This document shows, in pieces, positions 42,119 to 51,463 of a DNA stretch of 64,000 bases. How positions within the stretch are numbered: the stretch's first letter is position 1; every line of letters begins with the position of its first letter. The position numbers were made by a program, and so were the translations under genes. The notes under the pieces are model-generated. The model made no database searches. It saw only the letters and a program-made list of their open reading frames with translations, and was not told where the DNA came from. Source of the stretch: Streptomyces dysideae (GTDB lineage Bacteria > Actinomycetota > Actinomycetes > Streptomycetales > Streptomycetaceae); assembly GCF_001514305.1 (NCBI RefSeq), contig NZ_KQ949076.1, forward strand, positions 219,678-283,677, read 5' to 3'.

Positions 42119-43711
42119 GTGGATCGCAGCGCCCAACTCACCGCCCGTCACTGGGAAGTCGTGGACCCCACACGCACCACGACCTCACCTCCCTTTTCCG
42201 GCCATGGTGAGGTAACGGGCCCCGGGGCCGTTGCATACGATCCGGCTGCGGCATCGCATTCACTGCACGTCAGGGCAGCCCAGGTGCTGGAGGGCAACTG
42301 GACGGGCACGTCGACGGTGCCCTCGCGTGGCCTGTATCCGCACCAGTGGTCGTGGGACTCGGCCTTCATCGCCATCGGGCTGCGCCATCTGTCGCCGTTG
42401 CGGGCGCAGACGGAGCTGGAGACGCTGCTCGGCGCCCAGTGGGGCGACGGGCGGATCCCGCACATCGTCTTCAACCCCTCCGTTCCGCTCGACGCGTACT
42501 TCCCGAGCCCCGACTTCTGGCGCTCCTCGACCGCGGGGCGCGCTGCGGGCGCCCCGCGCACCGTACAGACCTCGGGGATCGTGCAGCCACCGGTGCACGC
42601 GCTGGCCGCGTGGTTGGTGCACTGCGCGGACCCGGGACTGTCCCGGGCGCGCGGCTTCCTGACCCGGGTCTACCCGCGGTTGGCCGCCTGGCACCGCTAT
42701 CTGCTGCACCGCCGCGACCTGGGCGGCGGCGGCCTGGCGTCGGTCGTGCACCCCTGGGAGCAGGGCATGGACAACAGCCCCTGCTGGGACGCCCCGCTCG
42801 CACGCATCACCCCGGCCCCGGCCCGCTCGTTCCGACGTGCCGACCTGGACCACGGGGCGGCGGAGGACCGGCCGACGGACCTGGACTACGGGCGGTACGT
42901 ACGGCTGGCGGCGGACTACCGGGACGGCGACTACAGGGACGGGCTGGGCGGGGGTAAAGGAGCCGGGCTGGGCGGGGGTAAAGGAGCCGGGCTGGGCGGG
43001 GGTAAAGGAGCCGGGCTGGGCGGGGGAAATGGGGCCGGGGCGAGTGAGTTCGCGGTCGAGGACCCGGCCTTCAACGCCCTGCTCATCGCGTCGGAGCACG
43101 CGCTGGCGCGGATCGCGCAGGAGCTGGGGGCGCCCGGCACGGCTCGGCACGCGCGCGCGGAGCGTCTGACGGTGGCGCTGATCGAGCGCCTCTGGGACCC
43201 GGCGGAGGGCATGTTCTTCTGCCGGGACGTGGTCTCGGGGGACCTCATCCCCGAGCGCAGCGTCTCCGGCCTGATCCCGCTGCTACTGCCGACACTGCCC
43301 CGCGACCTCGCGTCGACGGTCGTACGGACGGCGTGCTCGGAGCACTTCGGTCTCGGCGACACCACCCGCCTCGTGCCCAGCTTCGACCTGCTCGGCGAGG
43401 CCTTCGACCCGCACCGCTACTGGCGGGGGCCGGCCTGGTTCAACACCAGTTGGCTGGTGGAGCGCGGACTGCGCACGCACGGCGAACAGGCCCGGGCCGA
43501 CACGCTGCGGGACGCGGTGCTGGACATCGCCGACACCTCCGGGTTCGCGGAGTACGTCGACCCGTACACGGGCGAGGCCTGCGGGGCCACCGGCTTCAGC
43601 TGGACGGCGGCGCTCACGCTCGACCTGCTGCACAGCGACACGACGGTCAGCGACACAACGGTCATGGAAGTCACAACAGTCACGGCAAGCAAGGGAGGGG
43701 ACCGGGGATGA
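42119..43711 (+). CDS. MGH1/GH63-like glycoside hydrolase with a repetitive insert
   Basis: 530 aa, (alpha/alpha)6-barrel glycosidase family resembling mannosylglycerate hydrolase/trehalase-like proteins. Motifs: PSRGLYPHQWSWDSAFIAIG, RIPHIVFNPS, VVHPWEQGMDNSPCWDAPL (likely catalytic acid region) and RYWRGPAWFNTSWLVERGL, GFSWTAALTLDLL. Residues about 275-306 are an insert of four GLGGGKGA-type units encoded by 24-bp tandem repeats. GTG start at 42119. The 3' end overlaps the next gene as ATGA, so the two are coupled. Divergent ROK regulator suggests sugar-responsive expression. Exact substrate unknown. Confidence 0.8.
   Translation: MDRSAQLTARHWEVVDPTRTTTSPPFSGHGEVTGPGAVAYDPAAASHSLHVRAAQVLEGNWTGTSTVPSRGLYPHQWSWDSAFIAIGLRHLSPLRAQTELETLLGAQWGDGRIPHIVFNPSVPLDAYFPSPDFWRSSTAGRAAGAPRTVQTSGIVQPPVHALAAWLVHCADPGLSRARGFLTRVYPRLAAWHRYLLHRRDLGGGGLASVVHPWEQGMDNSPCWDAPLARITPAPARSFRRADLDHGAAEDRPTDLDYGRYVRLAADYRDGDYRDGLGGGKGAGLGGGKGAGLGGGKGAGLGGGNGAGASEFAVEDPAFNALLIASEHALARIAQELGAPGTARHARAERLTVALIERLWDPAEGMFFCRDVVSGDLIPERSVSGLIPLLLPTLPRDLASTVVRTACSEHFGLGDTTRLVPSFDLLGEAFDPHRYWRGPAWFNTSWLVERGLRTHGEQARADTLRDAVLDIADTSGFAEYVDPYTGEACGATGFSWTAALTLDLLHSDTTVSDTTVMEVTTVTASKGGDRG
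42941..43036 (+). repeat. In-frame 24-bp tandem repeats within the glycoside hydrolase
   Basis: Three identical copies of a 24-bp unit (starting GGGCTGGGCGGGGG) at 42941, 42965 and 42989, and a fourth diverged copy at 43013. Each encodes eight residues, GLGGGKGA. The 24-bp period preserves the frame, so copy-number change would only lengthen or shorten a loop. Confidence 0.92.
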
Positions 43712-45645
43712 CGGACCGGCATCATCTGCTCGTGCACGGGGGGACGTTCGCCGCCGTGGGCGACGGCGGGGACATCAGCGGCGTCCGGGGCGGTACCTCC
43801 CCGGACGGGTTATTCGTACGGGACGCCCGGCATCTGAGCCGCTGGCAGCTGACCGTCGACGGCGCCGTGCCGGAGGCACTCGCGCCGGTCGCCGACGGTG
43901 ACACCGCGCGCTGTGTACTCGTCCCGCGCGGAGGCCGCACGGAACCCCCCGCCTACACACTCTTCCGTGAACAGGCGGTCGGGGACGGCTCGTTCATCGA
44001 GTCCCTGCGGGTGACCAGCAACCGCCCGGTGCCGACGACAGTCCGCCTCGCGGTCACCGCCGACGCCGACTTCACGGACCAGTTCGAACTCCGCTCCGAC
44101 TACCGCACCTACGCCAAGACCGGCGCCACCCGCTTCCGCCAAGTCCTCGACCATGGCGTGGAGTTCACGTACCAGCGCGGCGAGTGGCGGTCCTGTACGA
44201 CGGTGACGGCCGAGCCCGCCCCCGACGGCGTCGAGGAGACCGGCACCGGCGCCCGCCGCATGGTGTGGACCCTGGACCTGGAACCGCACGGCACCGCGGA
44301 GCTGACGCTGCGCGTGATGGCCCGCCCGCACGGTGACAAACGGGCCCTCCGAGTCCCCCGCTCCCCCGCCGCCGTCAACGCCCAACTCCTCGCGATGGAG
44401 GGCGAGTTCGTGGAGGGCGTGGCCTTCCCGACCGGCTGGCCGGAACTGGCGGCGGCCTGCGCGCGCGGCCTGGCCGACCTGGCCTCGCTCCAGGTCCCGG
44501 CGAGGGGCTTGGACGGCGAGGAGGTGCGCGTACCGGCGGCGGGAGCCCCGTGGTTCCTGACCCTGCTGGGCCGCGACGCCCTCCTCACGTCATTGTTCGC
44601 CCTCCCCTACCGCCCCCAGCTGGCCGCCGCCACACTCCCCGCGCTCGCCGCGACGCAGGCGACGGAGACTGGCCCGGAGTCGGTCGCCCAGCCCGGCAAG
44701 ATCGTGCACGAGGTGCGGCACGGCGAGCTGGCTCACTTCGGGCAGGTGCCGTACGGCCGCTACTACGGCTCGGTGGACGCGACGCCGCTGTTCCTGGTCC
44801 TCCTCGGTGCGTACGTCGAACACACGGGTGACACGGACCTGGCCCGCCGTCTGGAGCCCAACGCCCGTGCCGCGATCGGCTGGATGCTGGACCACGGCGG
44901 ACTCACGTCCCGCGGCTACCTGGTCTACCGCGCCGACCAGGGCGGCCTGGCCAACCAGAACTGGAAGGACTCCCCCGGCGCCATCTGCTCGGCCGACGGC
45001 ACCCGCCCCAACGGTCCGGTGATGGCGGCGGGGGCCCAGGGCTACGCGTACGACGCCCTGCGCCGCACGGCGTGGGTGGCGCGCACGGCCTGGAACGACG
45101 AGACCTACGCGGCCCTCCTGGAACAGGCGGCGGGCGACCTGCGCGACCGTTTCCAGCGGGACTTCTGGATGCCGGAGCACACCTTCCCCGCCCTCGCCCT
45201 CGACGGGGACGGCCGCCAGGTGGACGCGCTGGCCTCGGACGCCGGGCATCTGCTGTGGTCCGGGCTGCTGGACAAGGAGTACGGCGAGCTGGTCGGCCGG
45301 CGGCTGACGGAACCGGACTTCTTCTCGGGCTGGGGCGTACGGACGCTGGCCTCCGGCCAACCGGCCTACCACCCCCTCTCCTACCACCGCGGTTCGGTCT
45401 GGCCGCACGACAACGCCCTGATCACCCTGGGCCTGGCCCGCTACGGCCTGCACGACGAGGCCCGCACGGTCGCCCACGCGCTGGTCGACGCGGCGACGGC
45501 GACGGGCCACCGCTTGCCGGAGGTCCTGGCCGGGTACGGCCGCGACACCCACGCGGAGCCGGTGCCGTACCCGCACGCGTGCGTACGGGAATCCCGGTCG
45601 GCGGCTGCGCCGTTGGCGCTGCTCACGGCGGTGGGTGGGGCCTAG
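43708..45645 (+). CDS. Glycogen-debranching-type amylo-alpha-1,6-glucosidase family protein
   Basis: 645 aa from the ATG at 43708. The N-terminal domain (DGLFVRDARHLSRWQLTVDG, TTVRLAVTADADFTDQFELR) is the usual glycogen-debranching N-terminal sandwich. The C-terminal (alpha/alpha)6 domain shows VPAAGAPWFLTLLGRDALLT, KIVHEVRHGELAHFGQVPYG, NQNWKDSPGAI and the late YHRGSVWPHDNALITLGLAR, which carries conserved active-site residues of the family. It is coupled to the preceding glycosidase by a 4-bp overlap. The pair probably hydrolyses the same oligosaccharide or glycogen-related substrate. Actual debranching activity is not proven by sequence. Confidence 0.85.
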   Translation: MTDRHHLLVHGGTFAAVGDGGDISGVRGGTSPDGLFVRDARHLSRWQLTVDGAVPEALAPVADGDTARCVLVPRGGRTEPPAYTLFREQAVGDGSFIESLRVTSNRPVPTTVRLAVTADADFTDQFELRSDYRTYAKTGATRFRQVLDHGVEFTYQRGEWRSCTTVTAEPAPDGVEETGTGARRMVWTLDLEPHGTAELTLRVMARPHGDKRALRVPRSPAAVNAQLLAMEGEFVEGVAFPTGWPELAAACARGLADLASLQVPARGLDGEEVRVPAAGAPWFLTLLGRDALLTSLFALPYRPQLAAATLPALAATQATETGPESVAQPGKIVHEVRHGELAHFGQVPYGRYYGSVDATPLFLVLLGAYVEHTGDTDLARRLEPNARAAIGWMLDHGGLTSRGYLVYRADQGGLANQNWKDSPGAICSADGTRPNGPVMAAGAQGYAYDALRRTAWVARTAWNDETYAALLEQAAGDLRDRFQRDFWMPEHTFPALALDGDGRQVDALASDAGHLLWSGLLDKEYGELVGRRLTEPDFFSGWGVRTLASGQPAYHPLSYHRGSVWPHDNALITLGLARYGLHDEARTVAHALVDAATATGHRLPEVLAGYGRDTHAEPVPYPHACVRESRSAAAPLALLTAVGGA

Positions 45646-45807
45646 GGGGTGTTGGCCTGGCGTTTGTGTGGTGTTTGCCGAGCGCTGGGGCGGAGTGGCT
45701 GAACAAGGTCCGGAGGCTGGCCGTACGGGATGACGGCGGGCCTCCAGCCTCCCCAGCATGGCCCGCCACACCACTCCGCCAGGGGCTTCGCACGGAAGGA
45801 CCTTCGG

Positions 45808-47631
45808 GTGCTGCCTGTCTTCACGCGCACACGTCAACTGCCCGGTACGAAAGACGAGCCGACGGCACCCACGAACGACGAACCCGCAGCCGCCGACGGC
45901 GAGGACGCCCCACAGGAGCCCCAGGGGCCACCGGCACCCGACGACGAAAGCAGCACCGGTGGTGCGGGTGGGAACAACCCGGCCGAAGGCGAAGCCGAGG
46001 CATGGAGGCGACACCTCCGCTGGACGGTCACCGCCCTGGCCGCCGTACTCGTATACGTCTGCCTCCAGATGCCGAACACCCTGGGCAACCTCAGGCTCCG
46101 GGAGTTCGTACGCCTCCCCGCGGAGGCCATCATCGGAGCGGCCGTTCTCCTCATCCTCCCGCGCCGCCCCCGCCTGATCGTGGCGGCGTTCTCGGGCGCG
46201 GCCCTGGGCGCCCTGACCGTCGTGAACGTCCTGGACCTCGGCTACAACGAGTACCTGGGCCGGCACTTCAACATCGTCCTGGACTGGGGCCTGCTGGACG
46301 ACGCCCACTCCTACCTGGAGGACTCGCTGGGCGGCGGGACCACGCTCCTCCTCACCATCGGCGTCGTAGTCCTCGTGGTCCTCCTGATCGTGCTGGTCGC
46401 GCTGGCCATGGTCCTGCTGTCGAATCTCCTCGCCCGGTACAAACCCCGCGCCTCCAAGGGCGCGTTGGTCGCCGGCACCGTCTGGATCACCTGCTCGGCG
46501 TTCGGTCTGGAGGTCGCCGGGGTGCCGATCGCCGCGGACCACACCGCCGGCGTCCTCAAGGTGCAGGCGCACAGGGTGAAGGACACGCTGCGGGACGAGG
46601 CGGCGTTCGCGAAGGAGGCGAGGGCCGACAGCTTCGGCGCCACCCCGCCCGACCAACTACTCCCCGACCTGCGCGGCAAGGACGTCATCTTCACGTTCAT
46701 CGAGAGCTACGGCCGCAGCGCGCTCACGGACCCGGTGATCGCACCCGGCGTGGAAAAGACCCTCGACACCAGCACCAAGGCCCTCACGGACGCCGGTTTC
46801 CACGCCAAGAGCGGCTGGCTGACGTCGGCGACATTCGGCGGCAGCAGCTGGCTCGGCCACTCGACCACCATGTCGGGCCTGTGGATCGACAACCAGCAGC
46901 GCTACCGCACGGTGATGTCCAGCGACCACCTCAGCCTGACGAAGGCGTTCCAGAAGACCGGCGCGTGGGACACGGTCGGGGTGATGCCGGGCGTGCAGAA
47001 GGGCTGGCCGGAGCAGGAGTTCTACGGCCTCGACAAGGTCTACAACGCCTTCCAACTCGGCTACCAGGGCCCGAAGTTCAGCTGGTCCACGATGCCCGAC
47101 CAGTACGCCCTGGAGGCCTTCCAGCGCCAGGTCCACGGCAAGAAGCGCGACAAGCCCCTGATGTCGGAGATCATCCTGACCTCCAGCCACCAGCCCTGGG
47201 CGCCGCTCCCGAAGATGGTCGACTGGGACGACCTGGGCGACGGCTCGCTCTTCGGCCCGATCCAGAAGGCGGCCACCAAGCCGGCGGACATCATCGCCGA
47301 CTCGACCCGCTCCAAGCAGGAGTACGGCAGGTCGGTCGAGTACTCGGTCACCAGCCTCACCCAGTGGCTGGAGCGCTACGGCACCGACGACACGGTCCTC
47401 GTCTTCCTCGGCGACCACCAGCCGATAGCCCGCGTCAGCGGCACGGACGCGAGCCGCGACGTCCCGATCTCGATCGTCGCGAAGGACCCGAAGGTCTTGG
47501 GCAAGACCACCAGTTGGAACTGGACGGACGGCCTACAACCCGCCCCCAACGCCCCCGTCTGGAAGATGAGCGCATTCCGCGACCGCTTCCTGACGGCATA
47601 CGGCTCGACCCCGCATCCGTCGAAGGAGTAA
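45808..47631 (+). CDS. Sulfatase/alkaline-phosphatase superfamily membrane protein
   Basis: 607 aa from the GTG at 45808, which follows GGAAGGA; an upstream ATG at 45730 adds an unlikely extension. A low-complexity acidic N-terminus leads into four to five membrane helices (VTALAAVLVYVCLQMPNT, LTIGVVVLVVLLIVLVALAM). An extracytoplasmic sulfatase-like domain follows, with VIFTFIESYGRSALTDPVIA at the active-site entry (the LTA-synthase-like FIESYG), TATFGGSSWLGHSTTMSGL-like segments and VFLGDHQPIARVSG carrying the DH metal ligands. Similar proteins transfer glycerol-phosphate or phosphoethanolamine at the envelope. The actual donor and acceptor are unknown. Confidence 0.85.
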   Translation: MLPVFTRTRQLPGTKDEPTAPTNDEPAAADGEDAPQEPQGPPAPDDESSTGGAGGNNPAEGEAEAWRRHLRWTVTALAAVLVYVCLQMPNTLGNLRLREFVRLPAEAIIGAAVLLILPRRPRLIVAAFSGAALGALTVVNVLDLGYNEYLGRHFNIVLDWGLLDDAHSYLEDSLGGGTTLLLTIGVVVLVVLLIVLVALAMVLLSNLLARYKPRASKGALVAGTVWITCSAFGLEVAGVPIAADHTAGVLKVQAHRVKDTLRDEAAFAKEARADSFGATPPDQLLPDLRGKDVIFTFIESYGRSALTDPVIAPGVEKTLDTSTKALTDAGFHAKSGWLTSATFGGSSWLGHSTTMSGLWIDNQQRYRTVMSSDHLSLTKAFQKTGAWDTVGVMPGVQKGWPEQEFYGLDKVYNAFQLGYQGPKFSWSTMPDQYALEAFQRQVHGKKRDKPLMSEIILTSSHQPWAPLPKMVDWDDLGDGSLFGPIQKAATKPADIIADSTRSKQEYGRSVEYSVTSLTQWLERYGTDDTVLVFLGDHQPIARVSGTDASRDVPISIVAKDPKVLGKTTSWNWTDGLQPAPNAPVWKMSAFRDRFLTAYGSTPHPSKE

Positions 47632-47633
47632 CC

Positions 47634-47652
47634 GGGCTCTGGGGCGGAGCCC
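47634..47652. terminator. Hairpin between convergent genes
   Basis: GGGCTC (47634-47639) and GAGCCC (47647-47652) pair with a 7-nt loop, immediately after the sulfatase-like gene and before the dus stop on the other strand. Likely bidirectional terminator. Confidence 0.5.
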
Positions 47653-47668
47653 TCAGCCGAGGCCCGCC

Positions 47669-48838
47669 TCAGCCGCCGGACGTGTCCAGCTCCGCGTCCT
47701 CGCCGACCCCCGCACAGTCGTACGGGTCCTTCAGCCAACCGTCCGGCAACACCACCCGGTTGTTCCCGGACGTACGCCCACGAGGCCCGTCCGCACCAAC
47801 CGGCCAGGCCTGGTCGAGGTCCAACTCGTCCAAACCCGCCCGGAGTTCCTCAAGCGACGACGTGATCGCGAGCCGCTTACGCATCTCCGACCCGACCGCG
47901 AAACCCTTGAGGTACCAGGCGACATGCTTACGGAAGTCGATGACGCCACGCGCCTCGTCACCGATCCACTCCCCGAGAAGGGTGGCGTGCCGGACCATGA
48001 TGTCGGCGACCTCGCGGAGCGTCGGCTTCAGGATGTCTTCCTCACGGCCCTCAAAGGCCGCCACCAGATCCGCGAACAGCCACGGCCGCCCCAGACAGCC
48101 ACGCCCGACCACGACCCCGTCGCACCCGGTCTCCCGCACCATCCGCAACGCGTCCTGCGCCGACCAGATGTCACCGTTGCCAAGCACCGGAATCTCCGGG
48201 ACGTGCTCCCTCAACCGCGCGATCGCGTCCCAGTCGGCCGTGCCGCCGTAGTGCTGGGCAGCCGTACGACCGTGCAGCGCGATGGCCGTGACGCCCTCCT
48301 CGACGGCGATCCGCCCGGCGTCGAGGAAGGTGATGTGGTCGTCGTCGATGCCCTTGCGCATCTTCATGGTCACGGGAAGCTCCCCGGCCCCACTCACCGC
48401 CTCCCGCAGAATCGCCCGCAGCAGATTCCGCTTGTACGGCAGCGCCGACCCGCCACCCTTCCGCGTCACCTTCGGCACCGGACACCCGAAGTTCAGGTCG
48501 ATGTGATCGGCGAGGCCCTCCTCCGCGATCATGCGGACGGCCTTGCCGACGGTGGCCGGGTCGACGCCGTACAGCTGGATCGAACGCGGCTTCTCGGTCG
48601 CGTCGAAGTGGATCAGCTGCATGGTCTTCTCGTTGCGCTCGACCAGCGCCCGCGTCGTGATCATCTCGCTGACGAACAGCCCCTTGCCGCCACTGGCTCC
48701 ATCCTTTGATTCGCCTCCGGCGAAGTGCCGGCACAGCGTGCGGAAGGGCGCGTTGGTGATCCCGGCCATGGGGGCCAGGACGACGGGCGGCTGGACGGTG
48801 TGCGGCCCGATCTGGAGGGGCGAAGCGGTCGTGGGCAT
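47669..48838 (-). CDS. tRNA-dihydrouridine synthase (DusB type)
   Basis: 389 aa FMN enzyme that reduces specific uridines in tRNA to dihydrouridine with NADPH. TIM barrel with VVLAPMAGITNAPFRTLCRH (FMN and catalytic region), IQLYGVDPATVGKAVRMIAE, the Dus signature ADHIDLNFGCPVPKVTRKGG with the catalytic Cys, and IPVLGNGDIWSAQDALRMV. The C-terminal helical tRNA-recognition domain follows. ATG at 48838. Single gene, convergent with the sulfatase-like gene and divergent from the DHA2 exporter. Confidence 0.95.
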   Translation of the reverse strand: MPTTASPLQIGPHTVQPPVVLAPMAGITNAPFRTLCRHFAGGESKDGASGGKGLFVSEMITTRALVERNEKTMQLIHFDATEKPRSIQLYGVDPATVGKAVRMIAEEGLADHIDLNFGCPVPKVTRKGGGSALPYKRNLLRAILREAVSGAGELPVTMKMRKGIDDDHITFLDAGRIAVEEGVTAIALHGRTAAQHYGGTADWDAIARLREHVPEIPVLGNGDIWSAQDALRMVRETGCDGVVVGRGCLGRPWLFADLVAAFEGREEDILKPTLREVADIMVRHATLLGEWIGDEARGVIDFRKHVAWYLKGFAVGSEMRKRLAITSSLEELRAGLDELDLDQAWPVGADGPRGRTSGNNRVVLPDGWLKDPYDCAGVGEDAELDTSGG

Positions 48839-48943
48839 CCACCCATTGTCGCGCACGGCGGCGAGTGCCCAGAATCCCGTCGCCGGGATCTTGGGGCAGT
48901 CATTAGTTAGACGCACTATCGAAATCGGCGTACGCTGGCCCGC

Positions 48944-50389
48944 ATGCCCGAGCTCACCCCTCGCCGACGCCTGCTCGTGCTCTCGATCTGCTGCATGAGC
49001 CTGCTGATCGTGAGCCTCGACAACACCGTCCTGAACGTCGCCCTGCCCTCCATGCAGCGCGACCTCGACGCCGGCACCTCGGGCCTCCAGTGGACGATCG
49101 ACGCGTACACGCTGGTGCTCGCCTCGCTGCTGATGCTGGCCGGCTCCACGGCTGACCGGATCGGCCGCAAGCGCGTCTTCATCGCGGGCCTGGTCGTCTT
49201 CACGATCGGCTCGGCCCTGTGCTCCGTCGCGCCGAACCTCGACGCGCTCGTCGCCTTCCGCATGGTGCAGGCGGTCGGCGGTTCGATGCTGAACCCGGTC
49301 GCGATGTCGATCATCACCAACACCTTCACCGACCCGCGCGAACGCGCCCGCGCGATCGGCGTGTGGGGTGCGGTGGTCGGCATCTCCATGGCGGCCGGCC
49401 CTCTGGTGGGCGGGCTGCTCGTCGACTCGGTCGGCTGGCGCGCGATCTTCTGGATCAACCTCCCGGTGGGGCTCACGGCGCTGCTGCTGACCCTGCGCCA
49501 CGTCCCCGAGTCCCGCGCCCCCAAGGCCCGCCGCGCCGACCCCGTCGGGCAGATCCTCGTCATCGCGCTGTTCGGCTCCCTGACGTACGCGATCATCGAG
49601 GCACCGAACGCGGGGGTTGCCACGGTGGTTCCCTTCGCGGTCATCGCCTTCGGCGCGCTGGCGGGCCTCCTCTGCTACGAGCCTCGCCGTACCGAACCCC
49701 TCATCGACCTGCGCTTCTTCCGTTCCGCGCCGTTCAGTGGGGCCACGGTGATCGCGGTCAGCGGGTTCGCGGCGCTGGGTGGGTTCCTGTTCCTGTCGAC
49801 GCTGTATCTGCAGAACGTCCGGGGCCTTGACGCGCTGCACGCCGGGCTGTGGATGCTGCCGATGGCCGCGCCTACGTTCCTGTGCGCGCCGTTGTCCGGG
49901 CGGCTGGTGGGGAGTCGGGGGCCGCGGGTCCCGTTGCTGATCGCCGGTAGTGCGATGACGGTGAGCGCGGGGTTGTTCGCCGCGTTCGAGGCCGAGACGT
50001 CGAACGTCACGTTGTTCCTCGGGTACACGCTCTTCGGTATCGGATTCGGGTTCGTGAACGCGCCCATCACGAATACGGCGGTTTCTGGTATGCCGCGGGC
50101 TCAGGCCGGGGTTGCGGCGGCTGTGGCTTCCACCAGTCGGCAGTTGGGGCAGACGCTGGGCGTGGCCGTGGTCGGTGCGGTGTTGGCTTCCGGGGTGGGG
50201 GCGTCGTCGTACAAGGAGGCGTTCGTGTCTGCCGCGCGGCCGGGGTGGTGGATCCTCACGGGGTGTGGGGTGGCGGTGCTTGTCGTGGGCGCGGTGACGA
50301 GCGGGGCTTGGGCTCGAAGGTCTGCTGAGCGGACTGCTGAGCGGCTGGAGTCGGTTGAGGTTCGCGAAGCCGCCGGGGTCAGCGCGTAG
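48944..50389 (+). CDS. DHA2 family (EmrB/QacA) MFS exporter
   Basis: 481 aa, 14 predicted helices. SLDNTVLNVALPSMQRDLDA is the typical helix 1/D1 motif. The LADRxGRKR-like loop appears as GSTADRIGRKRVFIAG, and motif C as GVWGAVVGISMAAGPLVGGL. GWRAIFWINLPVGLTALLL is the classic post-helix-5 segment. It exports drugs or metabolites using the proton gradient. It is divergent from dus; no adjacent regulator is obvious. The interspersed repeat copy 3 begins 10 bp after its stop. Confidence 0.92.
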   Translation: MPELTPRRRLLVLSICCMSLLIVSLDNTVLNVALPSMQRDLDAGTSGLQWTIDAYTLVLASLLMLAGSTADRIGRKRVFIAGLVVFTIGSALCSVAPNLDALVAFRMVQAVGGSMLNPVAMSIITNTFTDPRERARAIGVWGAVVGISMAAGPLVGGLLVDSVGWRAIFWINLPVGLTALLLTLRHVPESRAPKARRADPVGQILVIALFGSLTYAIIEAPNAGVATVVPFAVIAFGALAGLLCYEPRRTEPLIDLRFFRSAPFSGATVIAVSGFAALGGFLFLSTLYLQNVRGLDALHAGLWMLPMAAPTFLCAPLSGRLVGSRGPRVPLLIAGSAMTVSAGLFAAFEAETSNVTLFLGYTLFGIGFGFVNAPITNTAVSGMPRAQAGVAAAVASTSRQLGQTLGVAVVGAVLASGVGASSYKEAFVSAARPGWWILTGCGVAVLVVGAVTSGAWARRSAERTAERLESVEVREAAGVSA

Positions 50390-50398
50390 TTCGGCAGC

Positions 50399-50464
50399 TG
50401 CGGGTTGTGGGGGCTGATCGCGCCCACGCGGCGGAGCCACACATGTGCACAGCCCCGCGCCCCT
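50399..50464 (+). repeat. Interspersed intergenic repeat, copy 3
   Basis: Shares CGCGCCCACGCGGCGGAGCC and the AGCCCCGCGCCCCT end with the copies at 3682-3747 and 6536-6601, but the central ATATCGAT is replaced by CATGTGCA. Located between the DHA2 exporter stop and the convergent XRE gene stop. Confidence 0.7.
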
Positions 50465-50471
50465 GGGTTGG

Positions 50472-51362
50472 TCACCTCGCCTGCGCTATTTCGTTCAGCT
50501 TCTCCAGTCGTAGCCTCGACTCCTCGTCCGCGGGTACGTACGTGATCATGCGCGGCCCCACCTCCGGGCTCAGCCACAAGTCCGTATGGTCCAGCACGAT
50601 CCGCCCCACATGTCGGTTGAGGAACTCCTTCCTCTTCGTGCGGTGGGCCACCACCTCATGCCGGTCCCAGGCCTCGCAGAACTCCTGGGACTCCGTACGC
50701 AGCCGCTTCAGCAGCATCTTCCAGGCGGGCTCTCCCAGGTGGCCGGCCATCGCGGCGCGGAAGCGGGCGGCCATGAGGCGTTGGGTCTCCTCCAAGTGCA
50801 CGATCGACGCGCGCCAGTCGTCGTGCGTGTAGGAGAGGACCAGGCAGTTACGGTCCTCCGGCGGCACCGCGTCGAGGTCGCAGAGCAGGAGTCCGTACGT
50901 GCGGTTGTAGGCGAGGATGTCGTACCGGCTGTCCTGCAGGCAGGCCGGATACGGCTCCAGTTGTTCCAGTACGGACCGCATCGCCGGGTTGACCGACGGG
51001 CAGCTGGTCGCGGGGGTCGGGTCCACCGCGCCCGCCAGTTGGAAGAGGTGGGCGCGTTCGCCGGCGTCGAGGAGCAGGGTGCGGGCGAGGGCGTCCAGGA
51101 CCTGGACGGAGACCTGGATGTCGCGGGCCTGCTCCAGCCACGTGTACCAGGTGACGCCGACCGCCGAGAGGTGGGCGACCTCCTCGCGGCGCAGGCCGGG
51201 GGTGCGGCGTCGGCGGCCGCGGGGCAGGCCGACCTGTTCCGGGGTGATGTGCTCGCGGCGGTGGCGCAGGAAGGCGGCGAGTTCGTGCCGCCGGACCGCC
51301 GCCACGGCCGTCCCGCGCGGGGGCACCGTCTCCTGTGCCGTCTCCTGGGCCATGGTCGTCAT
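50472..51362 (-). CDS. XRE family regulator with MmyB-like ligand domain
   Basis: 296 aa. HTH_31-type helix-turn-helix (RRHELAAFLRHRREHITPEQ, TPGLRREEVAHLSAVGVTWY, WLEQARDIQVSVQVLDALA) and the MmyB-like C-terminal domain (YDILAYNRTYGLLLCDLDAV, VHLEETQRLMAARFRAAM). Proteins of this type often respond to small hydrophobic ligands and regulate a neighbouring oxidoreductase or exporter. It is divergent from an MFS exporter across 101 bp, with repeated palindromic half sites in between. Confidence 0.9.
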   Translation of the reverse strand: MTTMAQETAQETVPPRGTAVAAVRRHELAAFLRHRREHITPEQVGLPRGRRRRTPGLRREEVAHLSAVGVTWYTWLEQARDIQVSVQVLDALARTLLLDAGERAHLFQLAGAVDPTPATSCPSVNPAMRSVLEQLEPYPACLQDSRYDILAYNRTYGLLLCDLDAVPPEDRNCLVLSYTHDDWRASIVHLEETQRLMAARFRAAMAGHLGEPAWKMLLKRLRTESQEFCEAWDRHEVVAHRTKRKEFLNRHVGRIVLDHTDLWLSPEVGPRMITYVPADEESRLRLEKLNEIAQAR

Positions 51363-51404
51363 GCCTCCAGCCTGCCGCCGCCCGGACCCTGTTTCCAGGT
51401 AGTG

Positions 51405-51436
51405 CTTGTACCAGGATAAGAAGACTCTGGTACCAG
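51405..51436. promoter_or_regulatory. Paired operator-like sites in the XRE/MFS divergent promoter
   Basis: CTTGTACCAG at 51405-51414 and the perfect palindrome CTGGTACCAG at 51427-51436 are spaced 22 bp start to start, two helical turns. The whole 101-bp divergent region would be covered by a regulator bound here. Likely XRE binding sites. Confidence 0.6.
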
Positions 51437-51463
51437 TCTGGGAGCAGGCGCAGGCTCGTCTCT

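Noticed and set aside
44590..46656. A 688-codon minus-strand open frame across the debranching and sulfatase-like genes
   Set aside because: Covers parts of two coding sequences and their intergenic gap, with no conserved motif.
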